Below the pieces are notes generated by a model, which did not search any database, was not told the origin of the DNA, and saw only the letters and a program-made list of their open reading frames with translations. From Streptomyces aureocirculatus (GTDB lineage: Bacteria; Actinomycetota; Actinomycetes; Streptomycetales; Streptomycetaceae): a DNA stretch of 50,585 nucleotides. The position numbers were made by a program, and so were the translations under genes. The first letter of the stretch is position 1; the number at the start of each line of letters is the position of its first letter. Below, in pieces: positions 1-9,682 of the stretch. Location: positions 1 to 50,585 of the forward strand of contig NZ_JOAP01000054.1 of assembly GCF_000720475.1 (NCBI RefSeq), given 5' to 3'.

Positions 1-17
1 GGGATGAGCGCGTCAGT

Positions 18-67
18 GTGGTGGAAGGGCGGGCGGGTGGGGGAAAAGAGCCCGTCCGGCGGTGAGG
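18..67. repeat. Dispersed 'cccgtccggcg..tgagg' repeat, copy at left edge
   Basis: This stretch is matched in inverted orientation by 50537-50585 with two substitutions and one single-base gap. The core cccgtccggcg followed by a tgagg block also recurs at 8695-8730 (inverted), 8817-8851, 36978-37002, 37020-37044 and 46450-46485. It behaves like an intergenic repeat family placed near gene 3' ends. It encodes nothing recognisable. Confidence 0.8.
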
Positions 68-90
68 ACGGGCCAGGCCGCAGGCCGCGA

Positions 91-1449
91 TCAGGGACGG
101 CCAGAAGAGAGCGCGCGGGCCTCGGCCCGAGTCTCCACCGCCGGCGCAGACCCAGGCAACGGCCGCCCCGCCGACTCCGTCATGTACCAGACGGCGACCC
201 CGCCGACGACCGCCGCCGCCATCATGTAATAGGCGGGCATCATCACATCCCCGGTGACCCCGATCAACGCGGTGACCACCAGCGGAGTCGTCCCGCCGAA
301 GATCGAGACGGAGATGTTGAAGCCGATGGAGAGGGAGCCGTAGCGCACGGGAGTGGGGAAGAGGGCGGGCAGCGCGGAGGGCATGGACGCCGTGAAGCAG
401 ACCAGGAGGAGGCCGAGCGCGGCCATGCCGAGGCCGATGGCCCACAGCGCCCCGTCGCGGATCAGGAGCAGGGCGGGGACGGACAGGAGCAGGAAGCCCG
501 CGCAGCCCGCGGCGATGACGGGGCGGCGGCCGACGCGGTCGGTGAGGGCGCCCACGAACGGCTGGACGCACATCATCAGGGCCATCACGACGAGCACCAC
601 GAGCAGTCCGTGCGTCTCGTCGTACTTCAGCTCGCTGGTGAGATAGCTCGGCATGTACGACAGGAGCATGTAGTCCGTGACGTTGAAGACCAGGACGAGG
701 CCCATGCACAGGAGCAGGGCGCGCCACTGGCCCGTCACCATGTCCCGCACCCGCACCTTGGGCCGGGTCTGCTCGTCCTTGTGCGCCTTGTCCAGCTCGG
801 CTGCGAACGCGGGGGTCTCCTCCAGGCGCATCCGCAAGTAGAGGCCGATCAGGCCCATCGGGCCCGCGATCAGGAACGGGATGCGCCAGCCCCAGGACTC
901 CAGGTCGGAAGCGGACAGCAGGGCCGTCATCAGCGTCACGAGGCCCGCGCCGCCGATGTACCCGGCCAGCGTGCCGAACTCCAGCCAGCTTCCGAGGAAG
1001 CCGCGCTTCTTGTCGGGCGCGTACTCGGCGATGAACGTCGAGGCGCCCGCGTACTCGCCGCCGGTGGAGAAGCCCTGCACCAGGCGGGCGAGGAGGAGCA
1101 GGACCGGGGCCCAGACGCCGATCGAGGCGTACGACGGGATCAGGCCGATCGCGAAGGTGCCGGCCGCCATCATGATCATGGTGAGGGCGAGCACCTTCTG
1201 GCGGCCCACGCGGTCGCCGAGCGGTCCGAAGACCATGCCGCCGAGCGGGCGGATCAGAAAGGCGGCGGCGAAGGCTCCGAACGTGGAGAGGAGCTGCGCC
1301 GTGGGATTGCCGGAGGGGAAGAAGACCTTGCCGAGGGTCACCGCGATGTAGCTGTAGACGCCGAAGTCGAACCACTCCATCGCGTTGCCGAGCGCGGCCG
1401 CCTTCACGGCCCGCCTGACGAGCACGGGGTCGGTGACGGTGACTTCCAT
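91..1449 (-). CDS. MHS-family MFS transporter (ProP-like metabolite/H+ symporter)
   Basis: Twelve-helix major facilitator of the metabolite:H+ symporter type, in the group that carries proline/betaine, citrate or alpha-ketoglutarate; the substrate cannot be read from the sequence. After a short cytosolic start the protein has the typical GNAMEWFDFGVYSY first helix, then a loop GPLGDRVGRQKVL (GxLxDRxGRR signature) and LLARLVQGFSTGGEYAGA, a hallmark of this family. The frame stays open up to a TTG at 1602, but the ATG at 1449 is chosen because GGAGGA lies about 9 bases upstream and the extra residues would be an Ala/Ser/Pro tail. That gives 452 residues, normal for the family. The gene stands alone; its 3' end runs into a dispersed repeat at the window edge. 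Confidence 0.88.
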   Translation of the reverse strand: MEVTVTDPVLVRRAVKAAALGNAMEWFDFGVYSYIAVTLGKVFFPSGNPTAQLLSTFGAFAAAFLIRPLGGMVFGPLGDRVGRQKVLALTMIMMAAGTFAIGLIPSYASIGVWAPVLLLLARLVQGFSTGGEYAGASTFIAEYAPDKKRGFLGSWLEFGTLAGYIGGAGLVTLMTALLSASDLESWGWRIPFLIAGPMGLIGLYLRMRLEETPAFAAELDKAHKDEQTRPKVRVRDMVTGQWRALLLCMGLVLVFNVTDYMLLSYMPSYLTSELKYDETHGLLVVLVVMALMMCVQPFVGALTDRVGRRPVIAAGCAGFLLLSVPALLLIRDGALWAIGLGMAALGLLLVCFTASMPSALPALFPTPVRYGSLSIGFNISVSIFGGTTPLVVTALIGVTGDVMMPAYYMMAAAVVGGVAVWYMTESAGRPLPGSAPAVETRAEARALSSGRP

Positions 1450-2056
1450 GGCGGCCGGTCCTCCGGGGGGCGGACCCGCCGAAGCGTTCTCGGCCGAGGC
1501 CGAGGCCGAGGCTGACACGGGGGTCGAGGCGGAGGCGAGAGCCGGGCCGGTGGGGGAGGAGGCCCCGGAGGTGCGGGATCCGACGTGTTGCGCGGTCGGC
1601 AAGAGCTCGCTCGCCTGCCTTTCGTGGACGACTTGGACCCCGCGACTTTAGGTGCAGCAAGCATCATTACGGGGGGTCGCGGGTTGATCGCACACAGTGG
1701 GCAATAGCGCTGTATTCAGGCTAAACAGGATCACTTCCGGCAGTGGCGGCATGAGCCTCATGTGATCTATGTCGCCTCCGGGCGGTGCAGTCGCACAGGG
1801 GGACAGCCGCAGTCCTCGCACGAATGAGCCTCGTACGAGCCTCGTACGAGCGCCGAAGGGGGCCGTGCAGGCGCCGTCGCGGCTCGCGTCCGCCGGGGTC
1901 CGGTTGGGCACCGGACCCGAAAAGCCGGTAAAAAGCGGTGTGGCTGCCAGGTGACGTGGGGGTTGCGCGCGTCTCTCCCAAAGGCATGCGAGCCTTTTTG
2001 GGTGAGATCAGGGATCTCCTGGCACTGTGAACAGAGAATTTGAACAAGGGTGACGG
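1450..2056. other. Intergenic region between divergent MFS and GT87-PAP2 genes
   Basis: About 600 bases with no convincing gene. Near the MFS start is a short tandem gccgag run (about 1494-1512). At 1826-1847 there are two exact 11-bp direct repeats of gagcctcgtac, each containing the 10-bp palindrome CTCGTACGAG, which could be a repressor site. The sequence from about 1680 to 1760 is less GC-rich and is the likely promoter area for the MFS gene. No riboswitch or RNA gene was recognised. Confidence 0.5.
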
Positions 2057-4261
2057 ATGGGGCGGGAGGGCCGACAGGGCGTGGCGAATGTTGAGCACAG
2101 GCGACCGGGGGATGCCTTGGGTACGGGGGCATCCGGGACGCCCGATCCAAGGATCGGGGCCGTCCGCGTCGCCCTCTGGCTGATCGCCGCCGTCCTCGCC
2201 GTACGGCAGGTGGCCGTCGTCCTGCGCACCCCCAAGGGCGAACGCCTGACCGACCTGGAGACCTGGATCGGGCCGAACGGCGTGCTGCACGTGGCCGGCT
2301 CGCTCTACGACGCGGACAAGTTCACCGGCACCCCCTTCGCGGGCCTCGCCCTCAAGCCGTTCGCCAACTCCGCGGAGAACGCCCTCGGCTGGGCCTGGAC
2401 CTTCGGCACCCTCGGGCTCGTCGTGGTCCTCGGTCTCGTCGCCGCCCGCGCGCTGCCGCAGCCCGTCTCGCGCCGCGTCTCGCTGCTCGCGGCCCCCGTC
2501 GCGATCTGCCTCCTCATGCTGTCCCTGCCGGTGCGCAACACCCTGCACCTGGGCCAGACCAGCATCATCCCCGTGCTCCTCGTGCTGTTCGGCTGCTTCG
2601 CCGTGCGCGGGGAGCGGGCCTGCGGTGTCCTCATCGGCTTCGCCGCGGCCCTACAGCCCACCGTCCTGCTTTTCGCGCCGCTGCTGTGGTTCACCGGCCG
2701 CAAGAAGGCCGCCGGGACCGCGGGCGCCACCTTCGCCGCCGCCACCGCCGTCGCCTGGGCGGCCATGCCGCACGACTCGACGACGTACTGGGTGCACCAC
2801 CTGGCGGGCGCGGGGCTCGGCGCCAACCCGGACGCCAACGCCAACCAGTCGCTGCACGGCGCCCTGCTCCGCCTCGGCATCGAGGGGCCGCTAGAGATAG
2901 GGCTCTTCCTGGCCCTCGGCGCCGCCGTCGCCGTCATCGGGCTGCGCCGCGCGGTGACGTACGCACGCGACGGCCAGTTGCTGCTCGCCGTCGCGCTCAC
3001 CGGCTGTGTGGCCATCGCGGTGTCCCCGACGAGCTGGCAGCACCAGCTCCTGTGGCTGCTGCTCGCCGTGGTCGGCCGCGTCGGCAGGCGCGCGTCCGAC
3101 CGGTACGTGTGGCCCATCGCCATCGTCCTGGTGATGACGCTGCCGTCGAAGATGATGCTGCCGAACATGTCGGTCCTCGATCCGCTGCGCGACAACGTCG
3201 TCCTGCTCGCCGCGCTCGCCTCGGCCCTGATCGTGCCGTTCCTGTCCCGCACGGCCCCCGAGTACCAGAAGCCGATTCCCACCTCGTACGCCGATCCCGT
3301 ACCGGCACGCTGGAAGTGGGTGCCGCTGTTCCCGTTCTGGCGGCGCGTCCTGACCCGCCCGAACCTGCTGCTCGAACTGCTTCTGATCCGCGTCGGCTAC
3401 TCCGCGTACCAGCAGACCCGGCTGGCGGCGACCGGCGGCACCATCTCCGGCGGCCGGGAGCGGGCCGAGACGCACGGCGAGCAGATCCACTCCATCGAGC
3501 AGTTCCTGCACATCGACATCGAGCACTGGTTCAACCATCTGACGGCGCGCACCCCCTGGATGGAGAGCTTCTTCAACTTCTACTACACGTCGTTCCACTT
3601 CGTGGTGCCGCTGAGCGTCCTCGCGATCCTCTATCTGCGCCGCCCCGCCCAGTACCGCTGGGCGCGCTCCGCCCTCGGCTTCGCCACGGTCCTCGCGCTC
3701 GTCGGCTTCTGGGGCTACCCGCTGGCGCCGCCGCGGCTGATGGAGAACCTCAACTTCATCGACACCATCCACGGCCCGCAGGACTTCTCGCAGCCGGACT
3801 ACGGCACGCTGACGAAGCTCACCAACCAGTACGCGGCGATGCCCTCGCTGCACTTCGGCTGGTCCCTGTGGTGCGGTCTGACCATCGCGATCCTCGCGCC
3901 CAAGTGGTGGATGAAGGCCCTCGGCCTGCTGCACCCGTTCTTCACGGTGTGCGCCATCGTCGGCACCGGCAACCACTGGATCCTCGACGCGGTGGGCGGC
4001 GCGGCCGTCGTCGGCGCCGGGTTCGGCCTGACGTACCTGCTCCAGGGACCGCGCGTGAAGGAGGTCATCCGGATCGGTACGGGGAAGCAGCCCGCGGTGG
4101 CCGGGGCGGTACCGGAGGAGGCGCCCCCCGCCCCGTCGCCGGGGAAGGCGGCGCCGAACAAGGCCAGGGACCCGGCGGCGGAGGTGCCGGACGCGCCGGA
4201 CGCGCCGGACGCGCCCCTCAGCAAGCCGCAGGGCGCGGCGGGCGACCGTACCCCGAGCTGA
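2057..4261 (+). CDS. Bifunctional glycosyltransferase 87 / PAP2 phosphatase family membrane protein
   Basis: A 734-residue fusion. Residues about 30-400 are polytopic and resemble the GT87 (GT-C fold) mannosyl/arabinosyltransferases that use polyprenyl-phosphate sugars at the outer face of the membrane. Residues about 430-690 are a PAP2/inositolphosphotransferase-like domain: a YPLAPPRL stretch near residue 555, AMPSLHFGWSLW near 594 and GNHWILDAVGG near 638 supply the conserved Ser-His and His-Asp of the phosphatase site. The C-terminus is Pro/Ala-rich and ends in a short DAPDAPDAP run. A role in building or recycling lipid-linked envelope glycans is an inference from the two domains. The ATG at 2057 has AAGGGTGACGG in front. 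The 3' end overlaps the convergent next gene by 44 bases. Confidence 0.82.
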   Translation: MGREGRQGVANVEHRRPGDALGTGASGTPDPRIGAVRVALWLIAAVLAVRQVAVVLRTPKGERLTDLETWIGPNGVLHVAGSLYDADKFTGTPFAGLALKPFANSAENALGWAWTFGTLGLVVVLGLVAARALPQPVSRRVSLLAAPVAICLLMLSLPVRNTLHLGQTSIIPVLLVLFGCFAVRGERACGVLIGFAAALQPTVLLFAPLLWFTGRKKAAGTAGATFAAATAVAWAAMPHDSTTYWVHHLAGAGLGANPDANANQSLHGALLRLGIEGPLEIGLFLALGAAVAVIGLRRAVTYARDGQLLLAVALTGCVAIAVSPTSWQHQLLWLLLAVVGRVGRRASDRYVWPIAIVLVMTLPSKMMLPNMSVLDPLRDNVVLLAALASALIVPFLSRTAPEYQKPIPTSYADPVPARWKWVPLFPFWRRVLTRPNLLLELLLIRVGYSAYQQTRLAATGGTISGGRERAETHGEQIHSIEQFLHIDIEHWFNHLTARTPWMESFFNFYYTSFHFVVPLSVLAILYLRRPAQYRWARSALGFATVLALVGFWGYPLAPPRLMENLNFIDTIHGPQDFSQPDYGTLTKLTNQYAAMPSLHFGWSLWCGLTIAILAPKWWMKALGLLHPFFTVCAIVGTGNHWILDAVGGAAVVGAGFGLTYLLQGPRVKEVIRIGTGKQPAVAGAVPEEAPPAPSPGKAAPNKARDPAAEVPDAPDAPDAPLSKPQGAAGDRTPS

Positions 4262-5909
4262 TCCGGTAGGTGCCGGGCGTCCGGACCGTGAGCCGGGTGA
4301 ACTCGCCGTGCCGCTCGATGCACGCGCCCCCGGCCCTGAGCCACGGCGAGTACGCGATCCGCACGGTCACCGCGCCCCGCTCCGGCACCCGTACGACCAC
4401 GTCCGTGCTGGTGGAGCGGACCACGGAGGCGGGCGCCGACACCATCGGCACCGCGTTGCGCACCCGGAGGATCCGCCAGTGCTCGTCCTGCCACACCGGC
4501 TCCAGCCACTTCGGCCCGCTGCGCACCAGGGCGGCCTCGGCGAGCGCGGGCCCGTCCGGGCGTCCGGAGGGCAGGACGACGAAGCCGACGGCCCAGCGGT
4601 CGAGCCAGGCCCGGTACGTCGCCGCCGAGAACGAACCGTCGTAGAAGAGGCGGCCACGCTCGATGTCGAGCTGGCGGTTCCAGCCGCGCGCCATGTTCAC
4701 GTACGGCGCGAGCGCGGTGGCCTCGCGGTGGTTGCGGGCGGGCACCACCTCGACCCGGCCCCGGTCGGCGCCGAGCCGCTTCAGCTCCGTCAGGACGCCA
4801 TGGGTCTCCGTGGCCCAGGCGGGGACGGCCGTGGACACCTGAAGGTCGTCGACGGTCTTCTGCGCCACCCACACCGTCGACAGGACGAGCGCGGTCACGA
4901 GCGCGAGGCGGCGGAGCACGGACAGCGCGGGGGTGAGCAGGGCGGCGAGCAGCAGCGCGGGCGCGACGAGTTCGGCGAGGCGCTCGACGTTGGTGCCGAT
5001 CGGGGAGGGGATCAGATACGTCAGGACGGTCCCCGCCGCGTACACGCCCGCGCCCCAGCGAAGCACCCGCCACTCCCGCGGCCCCGCCACCACGAGGACC
5101 AGGCTGAAGAGGGCGGGCGGGTAGATCCGGTGTGCCCACATCAGGTGCTCGCCCTTGAAGGGGAAGAGCAGCGTCGTGAGGCCGACGACCACGACGGGCG
5201 GCACGAGCAGGGCCAGGGCGCGCCCCCAGTCCCGTACGAAGAAGTAGCCCGCCCCCGCCACCAGGAGGAACAGGCCCGCCACCGGTGATGCCATGGTGGC
5301 GAGCACCGAGCAGACCACCGCGACCGTCAGGCGCTTCTCGCGCAGCAGGGCGAGCACGGCGCCGAGGCCGAAGGCGAGTCCCAGTGCGAACGTGGTGCGT
5401 CCGGAGGCGACGTTGCACCACACGGCGAGGGAGGCGAGGACCGCGGGCCACAGCGGGTGGCGCACGCCGGAGCGCTCGATGAGGACGGCGACGAGCCAGG
5501 CCCCCGCGACGCCGGAGAGTACCGTGACGGTCTTCACGCCGATCGCCGCCATCAGGTACGGGGATATCAGGCTGTAGTTGGCGGTGTGCATGCCGCCGTA
5601 CCAGAAGAGGCCGTACGCGGCGGAGCCGTGGTCGTCCGCGAACCTGGCCCAGGCCTCCTGTGCGGCGAGGTCACCGCCGCCGGTGGCGAGGAACGCCGCC
5701 CACAGCGCGTACAGGGGCAGGGTGGGCGCGGTCGCGAGGACGGCGACGCGGTGGCGCCGGTAGAAGGAGCGGGCCGCGCGGAAGGGGCTCTTCCGTTCTG
5801 TGGGCGAACTGCCGGTCGGGACGATCGAGAGGTCGGCAGAGGCCACGGCCACCGTTTCCGTTCGAAGTCTTGGAGGGGCAAGGGTCACCCCACTAGACGC
5901 TCGATGCAT
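4218..5909 (-). CDS. Polytopic membrane protein, possible GT-C-type glycosyltransferase
   Basis: A 563-residue protein with roughly ten hydrophobic segments between residues 40 and 350 and a soluble C-terminal third (about 370-563) ending in a small beta-rich region. The acidic GGGDLAAQ motif just after the first helix sits where GT-C enzymes carry a catalytic Asp, and the pairing with the convergent GT87-PAP2 gene suggests envelope glycan work; both points are inference and no family was firmly recognised. The start is uncertain: the ATG at 5909 and a GTG at 5888 both lack a clear ribosome binding site. Its 3' end overlaps the convergent gene. Confidence 0.65.
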   Translation of the reverse strand: MHRASSGVTLAPPRLRTETVAVASADLSIVPTGSSPTERKSPFRAARSFYRRHRVAVLATAPTLPLYALWAAFLATGGGDLAAQEAWARFADDHGSAAYGLFWYGGMHTANYSLISPYLMAAIGVKTVTVLSGVAGAWLVAVLIERSGVRHPLWPAVLASLAVWCNVASGRTTFALGLAFGLGAVLALLREKRLTVAVVCSVLATMASPVAGLFLLVAGAGYFFVRDWGRALALLVPPVVVVGLTTLLFPFKGEHLMWAHRIYPPALFSLVLVVAGPREWRVLRWGAGVYAAGTVLTYLIPSPIGTNVERLAELVAPALLLAALLTPALSVLRRLALVTALVLSTVWVAQKTVDDLQVSTAVPAWATETHGVLTELKRLGADRGRVEVVPARNHREATALAPYVNMARGWNRQLDIERGRLFYDGSFSAATYRAWLDRWAVGFVVLPSGRPDGPALAEAALVRSGPKWLEPVWQDEHWRILRVRNAVPMVSAPASVVRSTSTDVVVRVPERGAVTVRIAYSPWLRAGGACIERHGEFTRLTVRTPGTYRISSGYGRPPRPAAC

Positions 5910-5963
5910 CGAAAACGTTGGCGATTGCCGCCGAGTACATGAACATTTGGCGGATTCACCCGC

Positions 5964-7208
5964 TCAACTGACGCTGACCTGGAGTTCTTTGACCCCGTTG
6001 AGCCAGGCCGAGCGCAGTCGGCGGGGTGCGCCGGTCAGGCGCAGGTCGGGCATGGCCTCGGCGAGGGCGTGGAAGATGAGGTCGATCTCGAGCACGGCGA
6101 GGGACTTGCCGAGGCAGAAGTGCGGGCCTCCGCCGCCGAAGCCGAGGTGCGGATTCGGGTCGCGGGTGATGTCGAACTCGTCGGGGCGGTCGAAGACCTC
6201 GGGGTCGTGATTGGCGGAGGAGTAGAAGATTCCGACCCGGTCCCCCTTCTTGATCCGCGCGTCGCCGAGTGCGGTGTCCTGGGTCGCGGTGCGCTGGAAG
6301 GACACCACGGGCGTGGCCCAGCGCACGATCTCCTCGGCGGTCGTCGCCGGGCGCTCACGCTTGTACAGGTCCCACTGGCCGGGGTGGGTGAGGAAGGCGT
6401 GCATGCCGTGGGTGATGGCGTTGCGGGTGGTCTCGTTGCCCGCGACGGCGAGGAGGATGACGAAGAACCCGAACTCGTCGGAGTTGAGGTTCCCCTCGTC
6501 CTCGGCCGCGACGAGCCGGCTGACGATGTCCTTGGCCGGGCACTCCTTGCGGGCGGCGGCCAGGTTCATCGCATAGCTCACGATCTCCATCGCGGCCTCG
6601 GCGCCGACCTCCTCGGTGATCGCGTACTCCGGGTCGTCGTACGCCGCCATCTTGTTGGACCAGTCGAAGATCTTGGTGCGGTCCCCCTGGGGTACGCCGA
6701 TCAGCTCGGCGATGGCCTGGAGGGGGAGTTCGACGGCGACCTGGGTCACGAAGTCGAAGGAGCCGTCGGCGGCGGCGTTCGCGAGGGCGGCCTCGGTGAT
6801 CCGGCGGGCGCGGTCGCGCAGGGCGTCCTCCAGGGACCGGATGGCGCGCGGGGTGAACCCGCGCTGCACGATCTGGCGGACCCGGGTGTGCTCGGGCGGG
6901 TCCATGTTGAGCATGATCATTCTCTGGACGTCTATCTTGTCGCGGCTGATCGACTCGTTGAAGCGGATGACCGCGGTGTTCAGCGATGAGGAGAACAACT
7001 CCGGGTGGGTGGACACGTACTTGACGTCGGCGTGCCGGGTCACCGCCCAGTAGCCCGCGTCGTCGAAGCCGGCGATGCCGGGCCGCTGGGCGATCCAGCG
7101 CACCGGCTCCGACTGCCGCAGCCGAGCGAACTCCGGGAAGGGCACGCGGTCGTGCAGGACGTCGGGGTCGGTGAAGTCGAAGCCGTCGGGCAGGGCGGGA
7201 CAGGACAT
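5964..7208 (-). CDS. CYP125-like cytochrome P450 (steroid C26/27-monooxygenase)
   Basis: Heme monooxygenase expected to oxidise the terminal side-chain carbon of cholesterol-type steroids, the first step of side-chain breakdown. Seen: I-helix AGNETTRN (256-263), ExxR at E293/R296, and heme loop FGGGGPHFCLGKSL with the thiolate ligand C365. Large blocks match what I recall of M. tuberculosis CYP125A1: PDGFDFTDPD near the start, IDVQRMIMLNMDPPEHTRVRQIVQ (given only as position 92-115), ELPLQAIAELIGVPQ, DEFGFFVILLAVAGNETTRN and the C-terminal RLRSAWLNGVK. The ATG at 7208 gives 414 residues and begins MSCPALPDGF, like the family; the longer open frame is Arg/Pro-rich noise. It is divergent from a FadA5-like thiolase with a KstR-like site between them. 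Electron donors may be the ferredoxin at 18.7 kb. Confidence 0.88.
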   Translation of the reverse strand: MSCPALPDGFDFTDPDVLHDRVPFPEFARLRQSEPVRWIAQRPGIAGFDDAGYWAVTRHADVKYVSTHPELFSSSLNTAVIRFNESISRDKIDVQRMIMLNMDPPEHTRVRQIVQRGFTPRAIRSLEDALRDRARRITEAALANAAADGSFDFVTQVAVELPLQAIAELIGVPQGDRTKIFDWSNKMAAYDDPEYAITEEVGAEAAMEIVSYAMNLAAARKECPAKDIVSRLVAAEDEGNLNSDEFGFFVILLAVAGNETTRNAITHGMHAFLTHPGQWDLYKRERPATTAEEIVRWATPVVSFQRTATQDTALGDARIKKGDRVGIFYSSANHDPEVFDRPDEFDITRDPNPHLGFGGGGPHFCLGKSLAVLEIDLIFHALAEAMPDLRLTGAPRRLRSAWLNGVKELQVSVS

Positions 7209-7389
7209 CGCAGCCAGCTCCAGACGTTCATCTGACGGGCCATCAGGAGGTGGGTACGCAACGTAATAACGGGTTCTACAAGTCGCAAGGCCCATGACGT
7301 GATCGATGCGGCCGCTTCGAGTGCGGAGTTGTGCGGGCGTTGCGTGCACGACCCTTGCGGGAGCGGGGTCGGGCTCAGCAGACTGCTGA

Positions 7390-8637
<1,248 letters not shown>

Positions 8638-8694
8638 CCCTCCCGGGCCGGGGGTGGGTGCGTGTGCGCGGGGCGCGGGGGCTGGGGCCTATCG

Positions 8695-8851
8695 GCGCTC
8701 CGCGCCTCGTCCTCAATCGCCGGACGGGCTTGATCTTGCCGGGGTCGGCTGTCTCTCATCGGTTCGCGGTCGGCAGCGAGGGCGCGGTGGGCGATGAGGG
8801 TGGGTGGGTGGGGGACAGCCCGTCCGGCGATTGAGGACGAGCGCGCAGCGC
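8695..8851. repeat. Inverted pair of the dispersed cgtccggcgattgaggacgag repeat
   Basis: Arms at 8695-8730 and 8817-8851 are near-perfect inverted copies of one ~35-base element (core agcccgtccggcgattgagg), separated by 86 bases. They lie between the convergent thiolase and transglycosylase genes. The same core recurs elsewhere in the window. The pair could form a long cruciform or a large transcript hairpin. Confidence 0.75.
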
Positions 8852-8856
8852 GAAAA

Positions 8857-8887
8857 GGGCGGCACCCCCGAACCGGGGGTACCGCCC
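8857..8887. terminator. Hairpin between convergent genes
   Basis: Stem ggcggcaccccc against gggggtaccgcc (one mismatch, flanked by an extra g-c pair) with a short gaacc loop. It lies 30 bases past the stop of the minus-strand transglycosylase gene and can act for both strands. There is no U-run, as usual in this group. Confidence 0.65.
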
Positions 8888-8916
8888 ACGCGCTGCTCAA
8901 GGCCCAGGGGCCAGGC

Positions 8917-9336
8917 TCAGTAGTGACCGTTGGCCTGCCAGAAGCTCCACGCGTCGCAGGGGCTGCCGTAGCGGTCCTTCATGTACTTGACGCCCCACTC
9001 GATCTGGGTCTCGGGGTTGGTCTGCCAGTCGGCACCCGCGGAGGCCATCTTCGAGCCGGGCAGGGCCTGGACCAGGCCGTACGCGCCGGAGGAGGCGTTC
9101 TTGGCGTTGACGTCCCAGCCGCTCTCGTGGGCGACGATGCGGTCGAAGCACTTGAACTGCGCGTCGTCCGAGATCATCCGCTGAGCCACGGCCTTGGCCG
9201 AGTCGGACGTCGCGGCCGCCGGAGCGGCCTGGGCGGGGGCCGCAGCGAAGACCATGCCGGTGGCGGCCGCAGCGACGGCGCCGGTGGCGAGAGCCTTCTT
9301 CGGGGAAGCGATGCGGCGGAGGAGCGAGACGGACAC
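8917..9336 (-). CDS. Small secreted transglycosylase-like (SLT/lysozyme-fold) protein
   Basis: A 139-residue exported protein. The N-terminus SVSLLRRIASPKK is followed by a hydrophobic Ala-rich stretch and an APAQAAPA signal peptidase site near residue 38. The mature part has CFDRIVAHESGWDVNAKNASSGAYGLVQALPGSKMAS...TQIEWGVKYMKDRYG, the SLT/goose-lysozyme pattern with the catalytic Glu in HESGW, and ends SFWQANGHY. A cell-wall muramidase role fits. The frame is open up to 9483 and an ATG exists at 9375, but the GTG at 9336 is chosen: GGAAGG lies six bases upstream and the signal peptide starts properly there. Two cysteines flank the domain, possibly a disulfide. Confidence 0.85.
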   Translation of the reverse strand: MSVSLLRRIASPKKALATGAVAAAATGMVFAAAPAQAAPAAATSDSAKAVAQRMISDDAQFKCFDRIVAHESGWDVNAKNASSGAYGLVQALPGSKMASAGADWQTNPETQIEWGVKYMKDRYGSPCDAWSFWQANGHY

Positions 9337-9682
9337 AGAGGACCTTCCGGTGGGGGACTGGATCGTCGCGGGCATGCCGTGGTCACGCGGACCGTGGGGG
9401 GAATGCCTCGGCGCCGAGGCCCTCAGGGGCACGTCGGCGCCGTGCGACTCATCCAGAGAAACAGGGCTGACGCGGCGTGGCAATGCCCCCTCTTACTAGT
9501 GGCACTCGCACGAAGACCGGAGGTCCCCCGTGTGATCTGGCTCTCAATGGCCAGGTCAGACCGCCTTTTGGTGCGTACGCGTCAATGGGGCGTGGCTACG
9601 GGCCCGGGTAGTAGAGGACCAAAGGCCTGTGGGCCGCTTCACGGACGAGCCGCCCTTTTCCTCACGGAGCGCGCAAACCCGC
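9337..9682. other. Upstream region of the transglycosylase gene
   Basis: No gene seen. It contains a perfect 16-bp palindrome at 9405-9420 (gcctcggc/gccgaggc) in the presumed leader of the minus-strand transglycosylase gene, which could be an RNA hairpin. I looked for the c-di-AMP (ydaO) riboswitch that precedes many cell-wall hydrolase genes of this group and could not recognise its core. The 3' end of the ECF operon is at the right border. Confidence 0.45.

Noticed and set aside
4..1515. Long plus-strand open frame opposite the MFS gene (503 codons)
   Set aside because: It is antisense to a clear transporter and its product is Arg/Gly/Glu/Asp-rich low complexity, the usual by-product of high-GC coding DNA. 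The same reasoning removed other long antisense frames, for example 12630-15638 and 32095-34137.
1826..1847. Two 11-bp direct repeats gagcctcgtac as part of a mobile element end
   Set aside because: Too short, no flanking target duplication and no transposase nearby; kept only as a possible operator.
9337..9500. c-di-AMP (ydaO) riboswitch upstream of the transglycosylase-like gene
   Set aside because: Expected from the gene type, but I could not find the conserved core; only a 16-bp palindrome is present. A covariance-model scan would decide.
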